Position numbers and translations under genes: made by a program | Notes under the pieces: generated by a model | What the model saw: the letters and a program-made list of their open reading frames with translations, nothing else | What the model was told of the DNA's origin: nothing | Database searches by the model: none | Shown: in pieces, positions 11,678 to 19,237 of the stretch | How positions within the stretch are numbered: the stretch's first letter is position 1 | Layout of the letters: each line of letters begins with the position of its first letter | From: Conexibacter sp. | Lineage (GTDB): Bacteria; Actinomycetota; Thermoleophilia; Solirubrobacterales; Solirubrobacteraceae | NCBI GenBank assembly: GCA_025964295.1 | Contig: JAOPZD010000338.1 | Location: 1-19,493, forward strand | Length of the DNA stretch: 19,493 nucleotides | Direction: 5' to 3'

Positions 11678-13558
11678 GTGCATGATCCTGGGAACACGGT
11701 CCGGCGACGCGGCGCAGTGTCCATGGCGGTGTTGGCTGCGGCGGTCGTCGCCTGCGGCGCCGGCGCCTCCGGCGCGTACGCGCTCGGGCATCCCGGTGAT
11801 CTCGACCCGACGTTCAACGGCGGTGGGCCGGTCACGCTTTCCCTCGCGCGCGCCAACCCGATCTCGACGTTCGTGAGCTCGATCACCGGCGATGGCGCGG
11901 GTCGCGTCCTGGTCGCGGGCGGCACCTCGGACGCCAACGGCAAGCAGTCTGCGGTCGTCGCACGACTGGACGGCAACGGCGCGTTGGACCCGTCGTTCGG
12001 GGCCGGTGGCAGCGCCGTCGTGCAGACGGGGGAGGGCTCCGGTGTCTACCGGCCCTACTCGTTCGCCGAGTCGATCTTCGTCACACCCACCGGACGCGTG
12101 GGCTTCGGCGACTACCGCATCCGCACCGGCGACCGCCTCGATCACAGCGCGTTTGAGTTGCTCGACAACGGCACGCCCGACCTGGACTTCGGCAGCGGCG
12201 GCCTGGCGACCAAGGACGGCCAGACGGCGCCCGCCTACATCAGCACCGCCGACGCGACCGCGGGGCCGGACGGCAGCGTCTACGTCAGCGGGATCCTGGA
12301 GGGCACGCCGACGTCCGGCGCCAATCGCAAGCTCGCGCTCACGAAGTTCAGCCCGCAAGGCTCGGTGGTGAGCGGCTTCGGCACCGCCGGGACGTACACG
12401 GGGCACTTCTCGCTGTACCCCAGCGACACCGGCACCTACGGCGGGCCGATGCTCATCCAGCCCGGCAACCAGATCCTGATGGCCGGCACCACGTCGTGGA
12501 CGGACAGCCGCCAGGCGATGCTGCTCGCTCGGTTCTCGACGCTGAACGGTCAGCCGGACACGTCCTTCGGCACGCGCCCGGGCAACACCGTGGTCCAGGC
12601 TCGCGACACCGGCGGCTCGGACTCGCAGGGCACCGGCCTGGCCGTCGGCCCGCTCGGCGCGATCTACGAGTCCGGCGGGGCGGACGACGCCCAGGACAAG
12701 TTCGCCATGACGCTGGTGCGCTTCTCGCCCAGCGGCGAGCCGGACTACACCTTCGGCACCAACGGCGTCAAGCGCTTCCAGGCCGCCGTCGGCACGGACA
12801 CCTACCGAAGCTCGTCGGCGTCAGACGTCCTGGTCCAGCCCGACGGCAAGGTGCTGTTGATCGGAACGGCCCGCAACTCGCTGACCGAGTCGGAGGGCAT
12901 CGTCCTGCGCGTGCGGACCGACGGGACCCTGGATCCGACGTTCGGGACCAACGGCGTCGTGCGCCTCCAGCTCGCCAAGAGCGGCGCGAGCGATCGCAGC
13001 ACCAGCCTCGGCGGTGGGGTCATCGTCGGCGGGCGGCTGTGGGTCGCCGGCGGCACGAACGACTCGGCGAGCAACGGGTTCGTCGCCCGGATCCTGCTCG
13101 ACCCGCTCCCGGACCCGCCGCCCGGCACGCCCGCCGGCCCGGGCACGACGCCGCCTCCCAGCGGCGGTCCCAATCCGAAGCCACCGGCCTCGCCGTCCGC
13201 GCGCGGCGTGACCGCCCTCTCCAAGTTCTCCAAGCTGACCGTCGACGCGACCGGCCACGTGCGCCTCAAGCTCACGTGCTCGAAGACGGGCCCGTGCGCC
13301 GGCCGTGTCCTGCTGGTCGCCGCCACCGGGAAGGTCGTGATCGCCGCGGCCGTGCCGCGCCGCGCCGCGACCTTCGCGTCGACGACGTTCACGATCCCGG
13401 CCGGCCGCTCCAAGACCCTGGTCATCAAGCTCAAGAGCGCCGCGCGCGCACGGCTGCGCGGGCACAAGCACCTGGCGGCGCGCCTGATCCTCGCGCCGGC
13501 CGGCGCCAGGAGCCAGACGCGCGCCATCACCCTGCAGCGCAACCGCAAGGCGCGCTGA
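11678..13558 (+). CDS. Secreted delta-60 repeat protein (putative seven-bladed propeller) with C-terminal beta domain
   Basis: A secretion signal (RRRGAVSMAVLAAAVVACGA) leads into seven delta-60 repeats. Their LDPTFG-like cores begin at bases 11801, 11984, 12176, 12365, 12554, 12740 and 12929. The fourth copy is the most degenerate. A proline/glycine-rich linker (13093-13200) and a lysine-rich beta-like C-terminal domain (VTALSKF... to the end) follow. The repeats carry the usual DGSVYVSG / DGKVLLIGTA strands between cores. Function of the family is unknown; exported binding or adhesion roles are guesses. Start is uncertain: ATG 11636, GTG 11678, GTG 11717 and ATG 11723 are all in frame, and none has a good Shine-Dalgarno sequence. 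GTG 11678 gives a normal-length signal peptide n-region with RRR. Confidence 0.85.
   Translation: MHDPGNTVRRRGAVSMAVLAAAVVACGAGASGAYALGHPGDLDPTFNGGGPVTLSLARANPISTFVSSITGDGAGRVLVAGGTSDANGKQSAVVARLDGNGALDPSFGAGGSAVVQTGEGSGVYRPYSFAESIFVTPTGRVGFGDYRIRTGDRLDHSAFELLDNGTPDLDFGSGGLATKDGQTAPAYISTADATAGPDGSVYVSGILEGTPTSGANRKLALTKFSPQGSVVSGFGTAGTYTGHFSLYPSDTGTYGGPMLIQPGNQILMAGTTSWTDSRQAMLLARFSTLNGQPDTSFGTRPGNTVVQARDTGGSDSQGTGLAVGPLGAIYESGGADDAQDKFAMTLVRFSPSGEPDYTFGTNGVKRFQAAVGTDTYRSSSASDVLVQPDGKVLLIGTARNSLTESEGIVLRVRTDGTLDPTFGTNGVVRLQLAKSGASDRSTSLGGGVIVGGRLWVAGGTNDSASNGFVARILLDPLPDPPPGTPAGPGTTPPPSGGPNPKPPASPSARGVTALSKFSKLTVDATGHVRLKLTCSKTGPCAGRVLLVAATGKVVIAAAVPRRAATFASTTFTIPAGRSKTLVIKLKSAARARLRGHKHLAARLILAPAGARSQTRAITLQRNRKAR
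11801..13117 (+). repeat. Seven tandem delta-60 protein repeats
   Basis: The cores LDPTFN, LDPSFG, PDLDFG, VVSGFG, PDTSFG, PDYTFG and LDPTFG are spaced 61, 64, 63, 63, 62 and 63 codons apart. The DNA copies have diverged, so this is a protein-level repeat. The end coordinate assumes a last unit of the same length. Confidence 0.8.
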
Positions 13559-13624
13559 CTCCGGGCCGACGCCGCGACCCGCTCGACGACCGGTGGCGCT
13601 GGAGGCTTGGCCGACGCGTCGCGG

Positions 13625-14323
13625 TCAGCGGACGCGGTCGATCTCGGCGGCGATGCTCTGCGCGAACGCGTCGGGACGGGAGAGGAACGGGTGGTGGCCG
13701 GCCGCGAAGTCGACGCGGCGCGTGCCGGCGCTCATCCGCGTGCGCTGCACCGCGGCGGGGATGGCGAGATCGTCGGTGCAGACGACGGCGGTCGAGGGCT
13801 TCTGTCGCCAGGCGATGGCGCGGGGCGCCTGGGTGAACGGCGTGACCGACTGGCGCGTCAGGCGCGCCAGCGCCTGCTCGATCGTGTCCTCGTCGCAGTC
13901 CTGGAGGAACAGCTCGCGGATCAGCTCGGGCCGGACGCCGACGGTGCCGTCGTCGCCGGGCAGCATCCAGGGCGCGGGCTCGGCGCTGACGAGGTCGCCC
14001 TGCGACTGCCCGGCCTCGGGCATCACCGAGGTCACGTAGAGCAGCTGGCTGACGCGGTCGTCGGCGCCGGCCTCGGTGATGACCATGCCGCCGTAGGAGT
14101 GGCCGAGCAGCACGACCGGGCCGTCGGCGGCCACGGCGATCGCGCGCCGGCAGGCCTCGGCGTCGTCGTGCAGGTCGCCCAACGCGCCACCGGTCTCGCC
14201 GCAGCTGGGCAGCGCGACCGCGACGCTGGCGATCCCGTGGTCGGCCAGCGGCGCGACCATCCGGCTCCACCACCACTCGGCGTCGCGAACGCAGGCGCCG
14301 TGGACGAAGATCAGCGTGGTCAT
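13625..14323 (-). CDS. Alpha/beta fold hydrolase
   Basis: This 232-residue cytoplasmic alpha/beta hydrolase resembles the EstC/pyrethroid-hydrolase-like group. It opens MTTLIFVHGACVRDAEWWW, with the oxyanion HG at residues 8-9. The nucleophile elbow is GHSYGG with S76, the likely acid is D184 or D185 in CTDDLAIP, and the histidine is H210 or H211 in AGHHPFLS. The substrate cannot be assigned. The ATG at 14323 has no Shine-Dalgarno sequence; a -10-like TAGGCT lies 7 bases before it and a 20-base palindrome overlaps the promoter. It is divergent from the chloroperoxidase-like gene (124 bases) and convergent with the delta-60 gene (66 bases). Confidence 0.9.
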   Translation of the reverse strand: MTTLIFVHGACVRDAEWWWSRMVAPLADHGIASVAVALPSCGETGGALGDLHDDAEACRRAIAVAADGPVVLLGHSYGGMVITEAGADDRVSQLLYVTSVMPEAGQSQGDLVSAEPAPWMLPGDDGTVGVRPELIRELFLQDCDEDTIEQALARLTRQSVTPFTQAPRAIAWRQKPSTAVVCTDDLAIPAAVQRTRMSAGTRRVDFAAGHHPFLSRPDAFAQSIAAEIDRVR

Positions 14324-14330
14324 GGGCGGC

Positions 14331-14358
14331 AGCCTAGCGCAACCAGCGGGTTGCGCAA
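14331..14358 (-). promoter_or_regulatory. Putative leaderless promoter of the alpha/beta hydrolase gene
   Basis: On the minus strand TTGCGC (14358-14353), a 16-base spacer and TAGGCT (14336-14331) end 7 bases before the ATG at 14323. The spacer is almost wholly occupied by a palindrome, so a bound repressor would block polymerase. Confidence 0.4.
14337..14356. repeat. Perfect 8-4-8 inverted repeat, putative operator
   Basis: GCGCAACC, a 4-base spacer AGCG and GGTTGCGC form a perfect inverted repeat lying between the proposed -35 and -10 of the hydrolase gene at 13625-14323. It resembles a site for a dimeric repressor such as a TetR-type protein. No TetR gene lies in the window, so the regulator would be encoded elsewhere. 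A hairpin role is less likely because the mRNA would start downstream of it. Confidence 0.45.
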
Positions 14359-14434
14359 TGGCGGCCGAACACCGTTAATCACCCGTCAGGTCTGTTCGAA
14401 CCGACGACCTCTAGAACCTTCACAGCTCGAGGAC

Positions 14435-14440
14435 TACGTT
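14435..14440 (+). promoter_or_regulatory. Putative -10 element of the chloroperoxidase-like gene (leaderless)
   Basis: TACGTT fits TANNNT and ends 7 bases before the ATG at 14448, with no Shine-Dalgarno sequence between them. A -35 at normal spacing is not convincing. Confidence 0.36.
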
Positions 14441-14447
14441 CAACGCC

Positions 14448-15272
14448 ATGCCCACGATCACCACCAAAGACGGCGTCGAGATCTACTACAAGGACTGGGG
14501 CAGCGGGCAACCGATCGTCTTCAGCCACGGCTGGCCGCTCTCGGCCGACGACTGGGACACCCAGATGCTGTTCTTCCTCCAGAACGGCTACCGCGTCGTC
14601 GCCGTCGACCGGCGCGGTCACGGTCGCTCGACGCAGGTGAGCGACGGCCACGACATGGATCACTACGCCGACGACCTCCTGGCCGTCGTCGAGCACCTCG
14701 ACCTCGAGGACGCGGTGCACGTCGGCCACTCCACCGGCGGTGGCGAGGTCACCCGCTACGTCGCGCGCCACGGCGAGAGCCGCGTCGCCAAGGCGGTCTT
14801 GATCAGTGCGGTCCCGCCGATCATGGTCCAGACCGAGGCCAACCCCGGCGGCCTGCCGAAGAGCGTCTTCGACGACCTCCAGGCCCAGCTCGCCGCCAAC
14901 CGCTCCGAGTTCTACCGCGCGCTCCCGTCCGGCCCGTTCTACGGGTACAACCGCGACGGCGCCGAGCCGTCCGAGGCGATCATCCAGAACTGGTGGCGCC
15001 AGGGGATGATGGGCGGCGCGAAGGCGCACTACGACGGCATCGTCGCGTTCTCGCAGACCGACTTCACCGAGGACCTCAAGAAGATCTCGGTCCCCGTCCT
15101 CGTCATGCACGGCGACGACGACCAGATCGTCCCCTACGCCGACGCCGGCCCGCTCTCGGCCGAGCTCGTCCAGAACGGGACGCTGAAGATCTACGCCGGC
15201 TTCCCGCACGGCATGCCGACCACCGAGGCCCCGACCATCAACGCCGACCTCCTGGCCTTCATCCAGTCCTGA
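14448..15272 (+). CDS. Alpha/beta hydrolase, cofactor-free chloroperoxidase/arylesterase type
   Basis: This 274-residue protein closely fits the non-haem chloroperoxidase (bacterial perhydrolase/arylesterase) group, whose members hydrolyse esters and can form peracids. The typical beginning [30 protein letters not shown] is split here by no gap and carries the oxyanion HGW at 27-29. The nucleophile elbow is GHSTGGGE with S95, the acid is probably D225 in HGDDDQIVP (221-229), and the histidine is H254 in FPHGM. The length matches the family. It is presumably cytoplasmic, as no signal peptide is seen. The native substrate is unknown. It is divergent from another alpha/beta hydrolase and starts without a Shine-Dalgarno sequence. 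Confidence 0.93.
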   Translation: MPTITTKDGVEIYYKDWGSGQPIVFSHGWPLSADDWDTQMLFFLQNGYRVVAVDRRGHGRSTQVSDGHDMDHYADDLLAVVEHLDLEDAVHVGHSTGGGEVTRYVARHGESRVAKAVLISAVPPIMVQTEANPGGLPKSVFDDLQAQLAANRSEFYRALPSGPFYGYNRDGAEPSEAIIQNWWRQGMMGGAKAHYDGIVAFSQTDFTEDLKKISVPVLVMHGDDDQIVPYADAGPLSAELVQNGTLKIYAGFPHGMPTTEAPTINADLLAFIQS

Positions 15273-15446
15273 ACGCCTGCCGCGTCCGGCGGTCGTCCTG
15301 GCGAACCGTGACCGAGGAGGGCTCTGCCCGACGACGAGGTCTTCCGCTTCGTCACCGATGAGATTCGACAGGTGGGCGTCCACCGGCGATCGCTCATCGG
15401 GCTCGCACGCGAGGCGCACCGGATCGTCGCACGGCGTGCGCCGGGT

Positions 15447-15452
15447 TACGGT
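15447..15452 (+). promoter_or_regulatory. Putative -10 element of the membrane-anchored hydrolase gene (leaderless)
   Basis: TACGGT fits TANNNT and ends 6 bases before the ATG at 15459. No Shine-Dalgarno sequence precedes the ATG. The -35 region is weak. Confidence 0.3.
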
Positions 15453-15458
15453 CGGTCG

Positions 15459-16352
15459 ATGGAGCGCTCGTCGTGGAACCTGCGCCGTCCCGGCTGGCCG
15501 CCGTGGTCGGCGCTGGCCGTCGTCGCCATCGTCGGGGTGGCCATCGCGCTGTCGATCGGGTCGGCGCGGGCCCGCGAGGACGGCGCCGCGACCGGCTCGT
15601 TGCGTGGGTGCGCGTCGGCGCGGGGCGTCAGGCCGACCGTCGTGCTCGTACACGGCGCATGGGCGGACACGTCGAGCTGGGCGGGCGAGGTGGCGGCGCT
15701 GCGCCGCGCCGGCTACGCGGCGCGGGCGATCGGGAACCCGGTCGAGAACCTCACCTCCGACGCCGCGCAGGTCGCCGCCTTCGTGGGCAGCGTGCGCGGG
15801 CCGGTCGTCCTGGTCGGCCACTCCTACGGCGGAGCGGTGATCACGAACGCCGCCGCCGGCCGGTCCAACGTCAAGGCCCTCGTCTACGTCGACGCCGCGG
15901 CGCCCGCGCCCGGCGAGGCGAACAAGCAGCTCAGCGGCGCGACCTCGGTGCTGGAGACGCTGCCGCCGTCACGGCTCTTCGAGACGGTCGGGTCCGGTGC
16001 CGGGACCCAGCTCTACCTGACGCGCGACGTGTTCGTCCGGCGCTTCGCGGCCGACCTGCCGCCCGCTCGCGCCGAAGCGCTGTGGGCGGCCCAGCGCGGT
16101 GCGGCGCCCGCCGCGTTCGCGACGCCCTCGACGGCCGCCGCATGGCGCACGATCCCGTCGTGGGCGTTCATCAGCACCGGCGACCAGATCATCACGCCGG
16201 CGTCGGAGAGGGCCATGGCGCGGCGCGCCCACGCCCGCGTCACCGTCTTCCACGGCGGCTCGCACCTGACGCTGATCTCGCATCCGGACGCGGTGACCCA
16301 CGTCATCGCGCAGGCGATCTGCGCGGTCCGCGGGCAGAAGGCGCGGACGTAG
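15459..16352 (+). CDS. Exported or membrane-anchored alpha/beta hydrolase
   Basis: This 297-residue protein begins with a hydrophobic anchor or signal sequence (about residues 16-36, SALAVVAIVGVAIALSIGSA). An alpha/beta hydrolase domain starts near residue 59 (RPTVVLVHGAWADTSSW). The nucleophile elbow is GHSYGG with S122, the acid is probably D242 in STGDQIITP, and the histidine is H269 in GGSHL. The fold group is the same as that of the hydrolase at 13625-14323. The ATG at 15459 was chosen because it gives a proper basic n-region and a -10-like hexamer lies 6 bases upstream. A GTG at 15372 would add 29 residues before the anchor. The bases from 15273 to 15458 hold no other firm gene. Confidence 0.88.
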   Translation: MERSSWNLRRPGWPPWSALAVVAIVGVAIALSIGSARAREDGAATGSLRGCASARGVRPTVVLVHGAWADTSSWAGEVAALRRAGYAARAIGNPVENLTSDAAQVAAFVGSVRGPVVLVGHSYGGAVITNAAAGRSNVKALVYVDAAAPAPGEANKQLSGATSVLETLPPSRLFETVGSGAGTQLYLTRDVFVRRFAADLPPARAEALWAAQRGAAPAAFATPSTAAAWRTIPSWAFISTGDQIITPASERAMARRAHARVTVFHGGSHLTLISHPDAVTHVIAQAICAVRGQKART

Positions 16353-16377
16353 GCGGCGAACGCCTCGTCGCGTCGAG

Positions 16378-16956
16378 CTAGGCGTGCAGGGTGGGCCGGT
16401 AGACGAGCTCTTGGATGTCGTCGTCGAGCGTCCGGCTCTCGATCAGCTCGAGGTCGAAGTCGGCGGCGCCCTGGAAGATCGGGCTCGCTCCGGTCTGACC
16501 GGTGATGACGGGGAAGAGCGTCACTTGGACGCGGTCGACCAGGCCGGCGGCCATGAGCGCCCGGTTCAGCGACAGGCTGCCGTGTGAGCGCAGCGGCACG
16601 TCGGACTCCTCCTTGAGCCGGGCGACGACGTCGATGGCGTCGCCACCGACGACGGTCGCGTCCGGCCAGTCCAAGGGGCCTTCCAGCGTGGAGGACACCA
16701 CCGTCGCCGGCATGTTCCGCATCCGGGTGACCCACGGGTCGCGCACGTCGGACTCCTCGGTGCTGTCGGCCAGCATCTGCACGAACTGCCGGAAGGTGTT
16801 GGCCCCGAAGACCATCCGCTGCTTCGCGTCGAAGGAGGCGAGGCGGTGGCCGAGCAGCTCGGGGCCCTGCTTGCCCCAGTAGCCGCCCCAGTCGCCGCCG
16901 TCGACAGAGCCGAAGCCGTCGAGGCTGGAGAAGATGTCGAAGGTGTACGTGGTCAC
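16378..16956 (-). CDS. Dihydrofolate reductase family protein (RibD C-terminal-like)
   Basis: This 192-residue cytoplasmic protein of the DHFR/RibD-reductase fold binds NADPH in its relatives. Visible family segments are MTTYTFDIFSSLDGF at the start, RMVFGANTFRQF (about 48-59), LRSHGSLSLNRALMAAGLVDRV (about 123-144) with the cofactor-loop glycine, and a C-terminal beta hairpin. Its substrate is unknown; these proteins are paralogues, not the housekeeping folate enzyme. The GTG at 16956 is favoured because AAGGAG (minus strand, 16968-16963) lies 6 bases upstream and similarity begins there. The ATG at 17022 would add 22 unrelated residues. It lies 83 bases downstream of the histidine kinase gene on the same strand and might be co-transcribed with it. 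Confidence 0.88.
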   Translation of the reverse strand: MTTYTFDIFSSLDGFGSVDGGDWGGYWGKQGPELLGHRLASFDAKQRMVFGANTFRQFVQMLADSTEESDVRDPWVTRMRNMPATVVSSTLEGPLDWPDATVVGGDAIDVVARLKEESDVPLRSHGSLSLNRALMAAGLVDRVQVTLFPVITGQTGASPIFQGAADFDLELIESRTLDDDIQELVYRPTLHA

Positions 16957-17039
16957 GATGCGCTCCTTGCTTGCGGCTGATCGGGTGTGTGAGCACAGAC
17001 GGCAACCAACCGCGAGACTCATCGCCCCTGGCGCAGCGG

Positions 17040-18530
17040 CTAGCCCGGTGCTGCTGACCGTGCGCCGGGCCGCCGGCTGAGCTCCGGGGGCGGCGCGTCC
17101 GGTCGCGCTGCCGCCCGCGGATGTCGCACGACGAACCGCGCTCCGCCCTCGCGCCGGTTGCCGGCTTCGACGGTGCCGCCGTGAGCGGTGGTCAGGCGTT
17201 CGACGATGGCCAGGCCGAGGCCCGCGCCGCCGGTGGCGCTGTTGCGGGTGCGGTCGGCGCGGAAGAGCGGCTCGAACAGGTGGGGGAGGTCGTCGGGGTC
17301 GATGCCAGGGCCGTCGTCCAGGACCTCGAGGCGGACCTCGGCCTCGGAAGCGCTCACGTGCAGCTCGACGTGGGAGCGCGCGTGGCGCACGGCGTTGTCC
17401 AGCAGGTTGATGAGCACGCGCGTCAGCGCCGCGCGATCGCCCTCCAGCACGATCGGCTCGTCCGGCACGACGACCTCGATCTTCGGGTCGACCGTGTCGG
17501 CCGCTTCGCGGGCGACGCGCGCCACGTCCACGGGTTCGCGCTCCACCTCGGGTCCTGCGTACTCCAACCGGCTGAACGTGAAGAGATCGCCGACCAACCG
17601 GTCCAGCAACGCGGCCTTGTCCTGCGCGCGGCGCAGCTGGTCGCCGTCCCCGATCCCATGCTCGATGGCCTCCAGCGACCCGCGCAGCGTGAACAGCGGC
17701 GTGCGCAGGTCGTGGGCGATCGCGCTGACCAGGAAGCGGCGCTGCTCCTCGGCGGCCTCGCGCTCGCCCAGGGCGCCGCGTAGCCCGTCGGCCATCCCAT
17801 GCAGCGCGGCGCCGACCTCGGCGACCTCGCGCGTGCGGGAGCTGACGGGCGCGACGTCGAGCTCGCCGCCGGCGATCCGCTCGGCGTCGGCGGCCAGCCG
17901 CGCGAGCGGCGCGACGACCCAGCGTCTCAGCAGCACGACGCCGGCCACGAGCGCGAGCGCGAGCGCCACCAGGCCGACGATCGCCGTCGCCGCCACGCGC
18001 ACGGCGGCGCTGGGGCGCGCGACGAACAGCGTGCCTTCGACCGCTCCGCCGCTGAGCCCGCGCGCCTGGTAGCGCCCCGCGACCGTCCGCTTGGGATCGC
18101 CGGCGCGCATCGCCGTCTGGAGCCCGTCGGTCAACAGGTCGCCGGGGCCCTTCGCCACCGCGAGCTTCGTCAGCCCCGCCTTGGCCGCCTTGGCGGCCTT
18201 GGCCGCCGCTTCGCTCTCGCCGATCCCCTTCGGCACCTGCACCGCCTGCCCGGGCGTGCCGCCGTCGACCACGATCGGCACGCCGACGTCGGCCTCGACG
18301 CGCAGCGCGGCGAGCCGTCGGCGCAGCTCACGCTGCGTCGCGGGGTCTTGAACGCGAGCGCCGGTCTGCTCCAACAGCTGCTCGGCGGCGCTCATGCGCC
18401 GGTCGGCGTCGGCGCGCTGGTGCGCGCCGACCGCCCACCACGTCGCGCCGGCGCCCACGGCCGGCGCGGCGATCGCCAGCGCGAACCCGAGCGCGAGCCA
18501 CGCGCCGAGCGGCAGCGACCGCCGCCTCAT
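17040..18530 (-). CDS. Sensor histidine kinase (HisKA/HATPase_c) of a two-component system
   Basis: This 496-residue membrane kinase signals to the response regulator encoded just upstream. Two membrane segments (about 10-35 and 178-202) flank an extracytoplasmic sensor region. That region contains an alanine/lysine repeat (EAAAKAAKAAKAG, 107-119). A HAMP linker follows (203-256), then the H-box with phospho-accepting H273 (AIAHDLRTPLFTLRGSLEAIE) and the N-box (LINLLDNAVRHA, N379). Next come G1 (DDGPGIDPDDLPHLFEPLFRADR, 405-427) and G2 (GGAGLGLAIVERL, 434-446). A proline/alanine-rich tail ends the protein. The ATG overlaps the regulator stop (ATGA); the open frame upstream is the regulator region read out of frame. 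The stimulus is unknown. Confidence 0.93.
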   Translation of the reverse strand: MRRRSLPLGAWLALGFALAIAAPAVGAGATWWAVGAHQRADADRRMSAAEQLLEQTGARVQDPATQRELRRRLAALRVEADVGVPIVVDGGTPGQAVQVPKGIGESEAAAKAAKAAKAGLTKLAVAKGPGDLLTDGLQTAMRAGDPKRTVAGRYQARGLSGGAVEGTLFVARPSAAVRVAATAIVGLVALALALVAGVVLLRRWVVAPLARLAADAERIAGGELDVAPVSSRTREVAEVGAALHGMADGLRGALGEREAAEEQRRFLVSAIAHDLRTPLFTLRGSLEAIEHGIGDGDQLRRAQDKAALLDRLVGDLFTFSRLEYAGPEVEREPVDVARVAREAADTVDPKIEVVVPDEPIVLEGDRAALTRVLINLLDNAVRHARSHVELHVSASEAEVRLEVLDDGPGIDPDDLPHLFEPLFRADRTRNSATGGAGLGLAIVERLTTAHGGTVEAGNRREGGARFVVRHPRAAARPDAPPPELSRRPGARSAAPG

Positions 18531-19237
18531 CGCGACACCGGCGGGTCGAACCGGTAGCCGACGCCCCACACCGTCACCAGCAGCCGCGGCTGCGCGGGGT
18601 CGGCCTCGAGCTTCTCGCGCAGCTTGCGGACGTAGACCGAGACCGCGCTGCGATCGCCCCATGAGCCCCACAGCAGCTCGAACAGCTGGTCGCGCCCGAG
18701 CACCTGGCGCGGGTGCGCGGCGAACACGCGCAGCAGCTCGAACTCGCGCGCGGTCATGCGCACCCGGCGGTCGCCGAGCGTGACCTCGTGCGCCGCCAGG
18801 TCGATCGCCAGATCCCCGAAGCGCAGGACGCCCGGCGCGCCGCCGCTCGCGCCCGCGCTCCTGTCCCTGCCGCCCGGCATGCGGCGCAGCACGGCGTTGA
18901 CGCGCGCGACGACCTCGGCCGGCGTCGCCGACTTGACGATGTAGTCGTCGGCGCCGAGCCCGAGCCCGCGCAGCTTGTCGCTGTCATCGCCGCGCGCGGT
19001 GAGGAACAGCAGCGGCACGTCGGACTGCTGGCGGATGCGCCGGCACAGGTCGAAGCCCGAGCTGCCGGGCAGCATCACGTCGAGCAGGACGCAGTCGACC
19101 CGTTGGGCGCTCAGCGCCTCCAACGCCGCCTGCTCGCCCCCGGCGGTGGCCACGCCGAAGCCCGCGACGCTGAGGAAGTCGCGCAGCAGGGCGACGATGT
19201 CCGGCTCGTCCTCGACCACCAGCACCGTGCGCTGCAT
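18527..19237 (-). CDS. OmpR/PhoB-family response regulator
   Basis: This 236-residue transcription factor is activated by phosphorylation from the adjacent histidine kinase. The receiver domain covers about 1-115, with acidic pocket E9/D10/E11 in VVEDEPD, phospho-acceptor D53 in LLDVMLPG, T80 in FLTARGDD and K102. The usual lysine-proline is replaced by VKSATP. The winged-helix DNA-binding domain covers about 138-232 (VLRFGDLAIDL, RMTAREFELLRVFAAHPRQVLGRDQLFELLWG, SVYVRKLREKLEADPAQPRLLVTVWGVGYRF). The ATG at 19237 gives the usual beginning; the frame extends upstream without similarity. It is the first gene of the operon and is divergent from a secreted-protein gene 130 bases away. Confidence 0.95.
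   Translation of the reverse strand: MQRTVLVVEDEPDIVALLRDFLSVAGFGVATAGGEQAALEALSAQRVDCVLLDVMLPGSSGFDLCRRIRQQSDVPLLFLTARGDDSDKLRGLGLGADDYIVKSATPAEVVARVNAVLRRMPGGRDRSAGASGGAPGVLRFGDLAIDLAAHEVTLGDRRVRMTAREFELLRVFAAHPRQVLGRDQLFELLWGSWGDRSAVSVYVRKLREKLEADPAQPRLLVTVWGVGYRFDPPVSR

Noticed and set aside
13553..13629. Long-range pairing of CGCTGAC and GTCAGCG between the delta-60 and hydrolase stop codons
   Set aside because: Both genes simply end in the codons CGC TGA; the loop is about 60 bases, so this is more likely coincidence than a terminator.
13607..15361. 584-codon plus-strand open frame through two hydrolase genes
   Set aside because: It overlaps the well-supported hydrolases in other frames and its product has no domain features.
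16351..16365. Small perfect hairpin (AGGCG, 5-base loop, CGCCT) at the end of the anchored hydrolase gene
   Set aside because: The stem is only five pairs and has no U-run; such hairpins are frequent in GC-rich DNA, so a terminator cannot be claimed.
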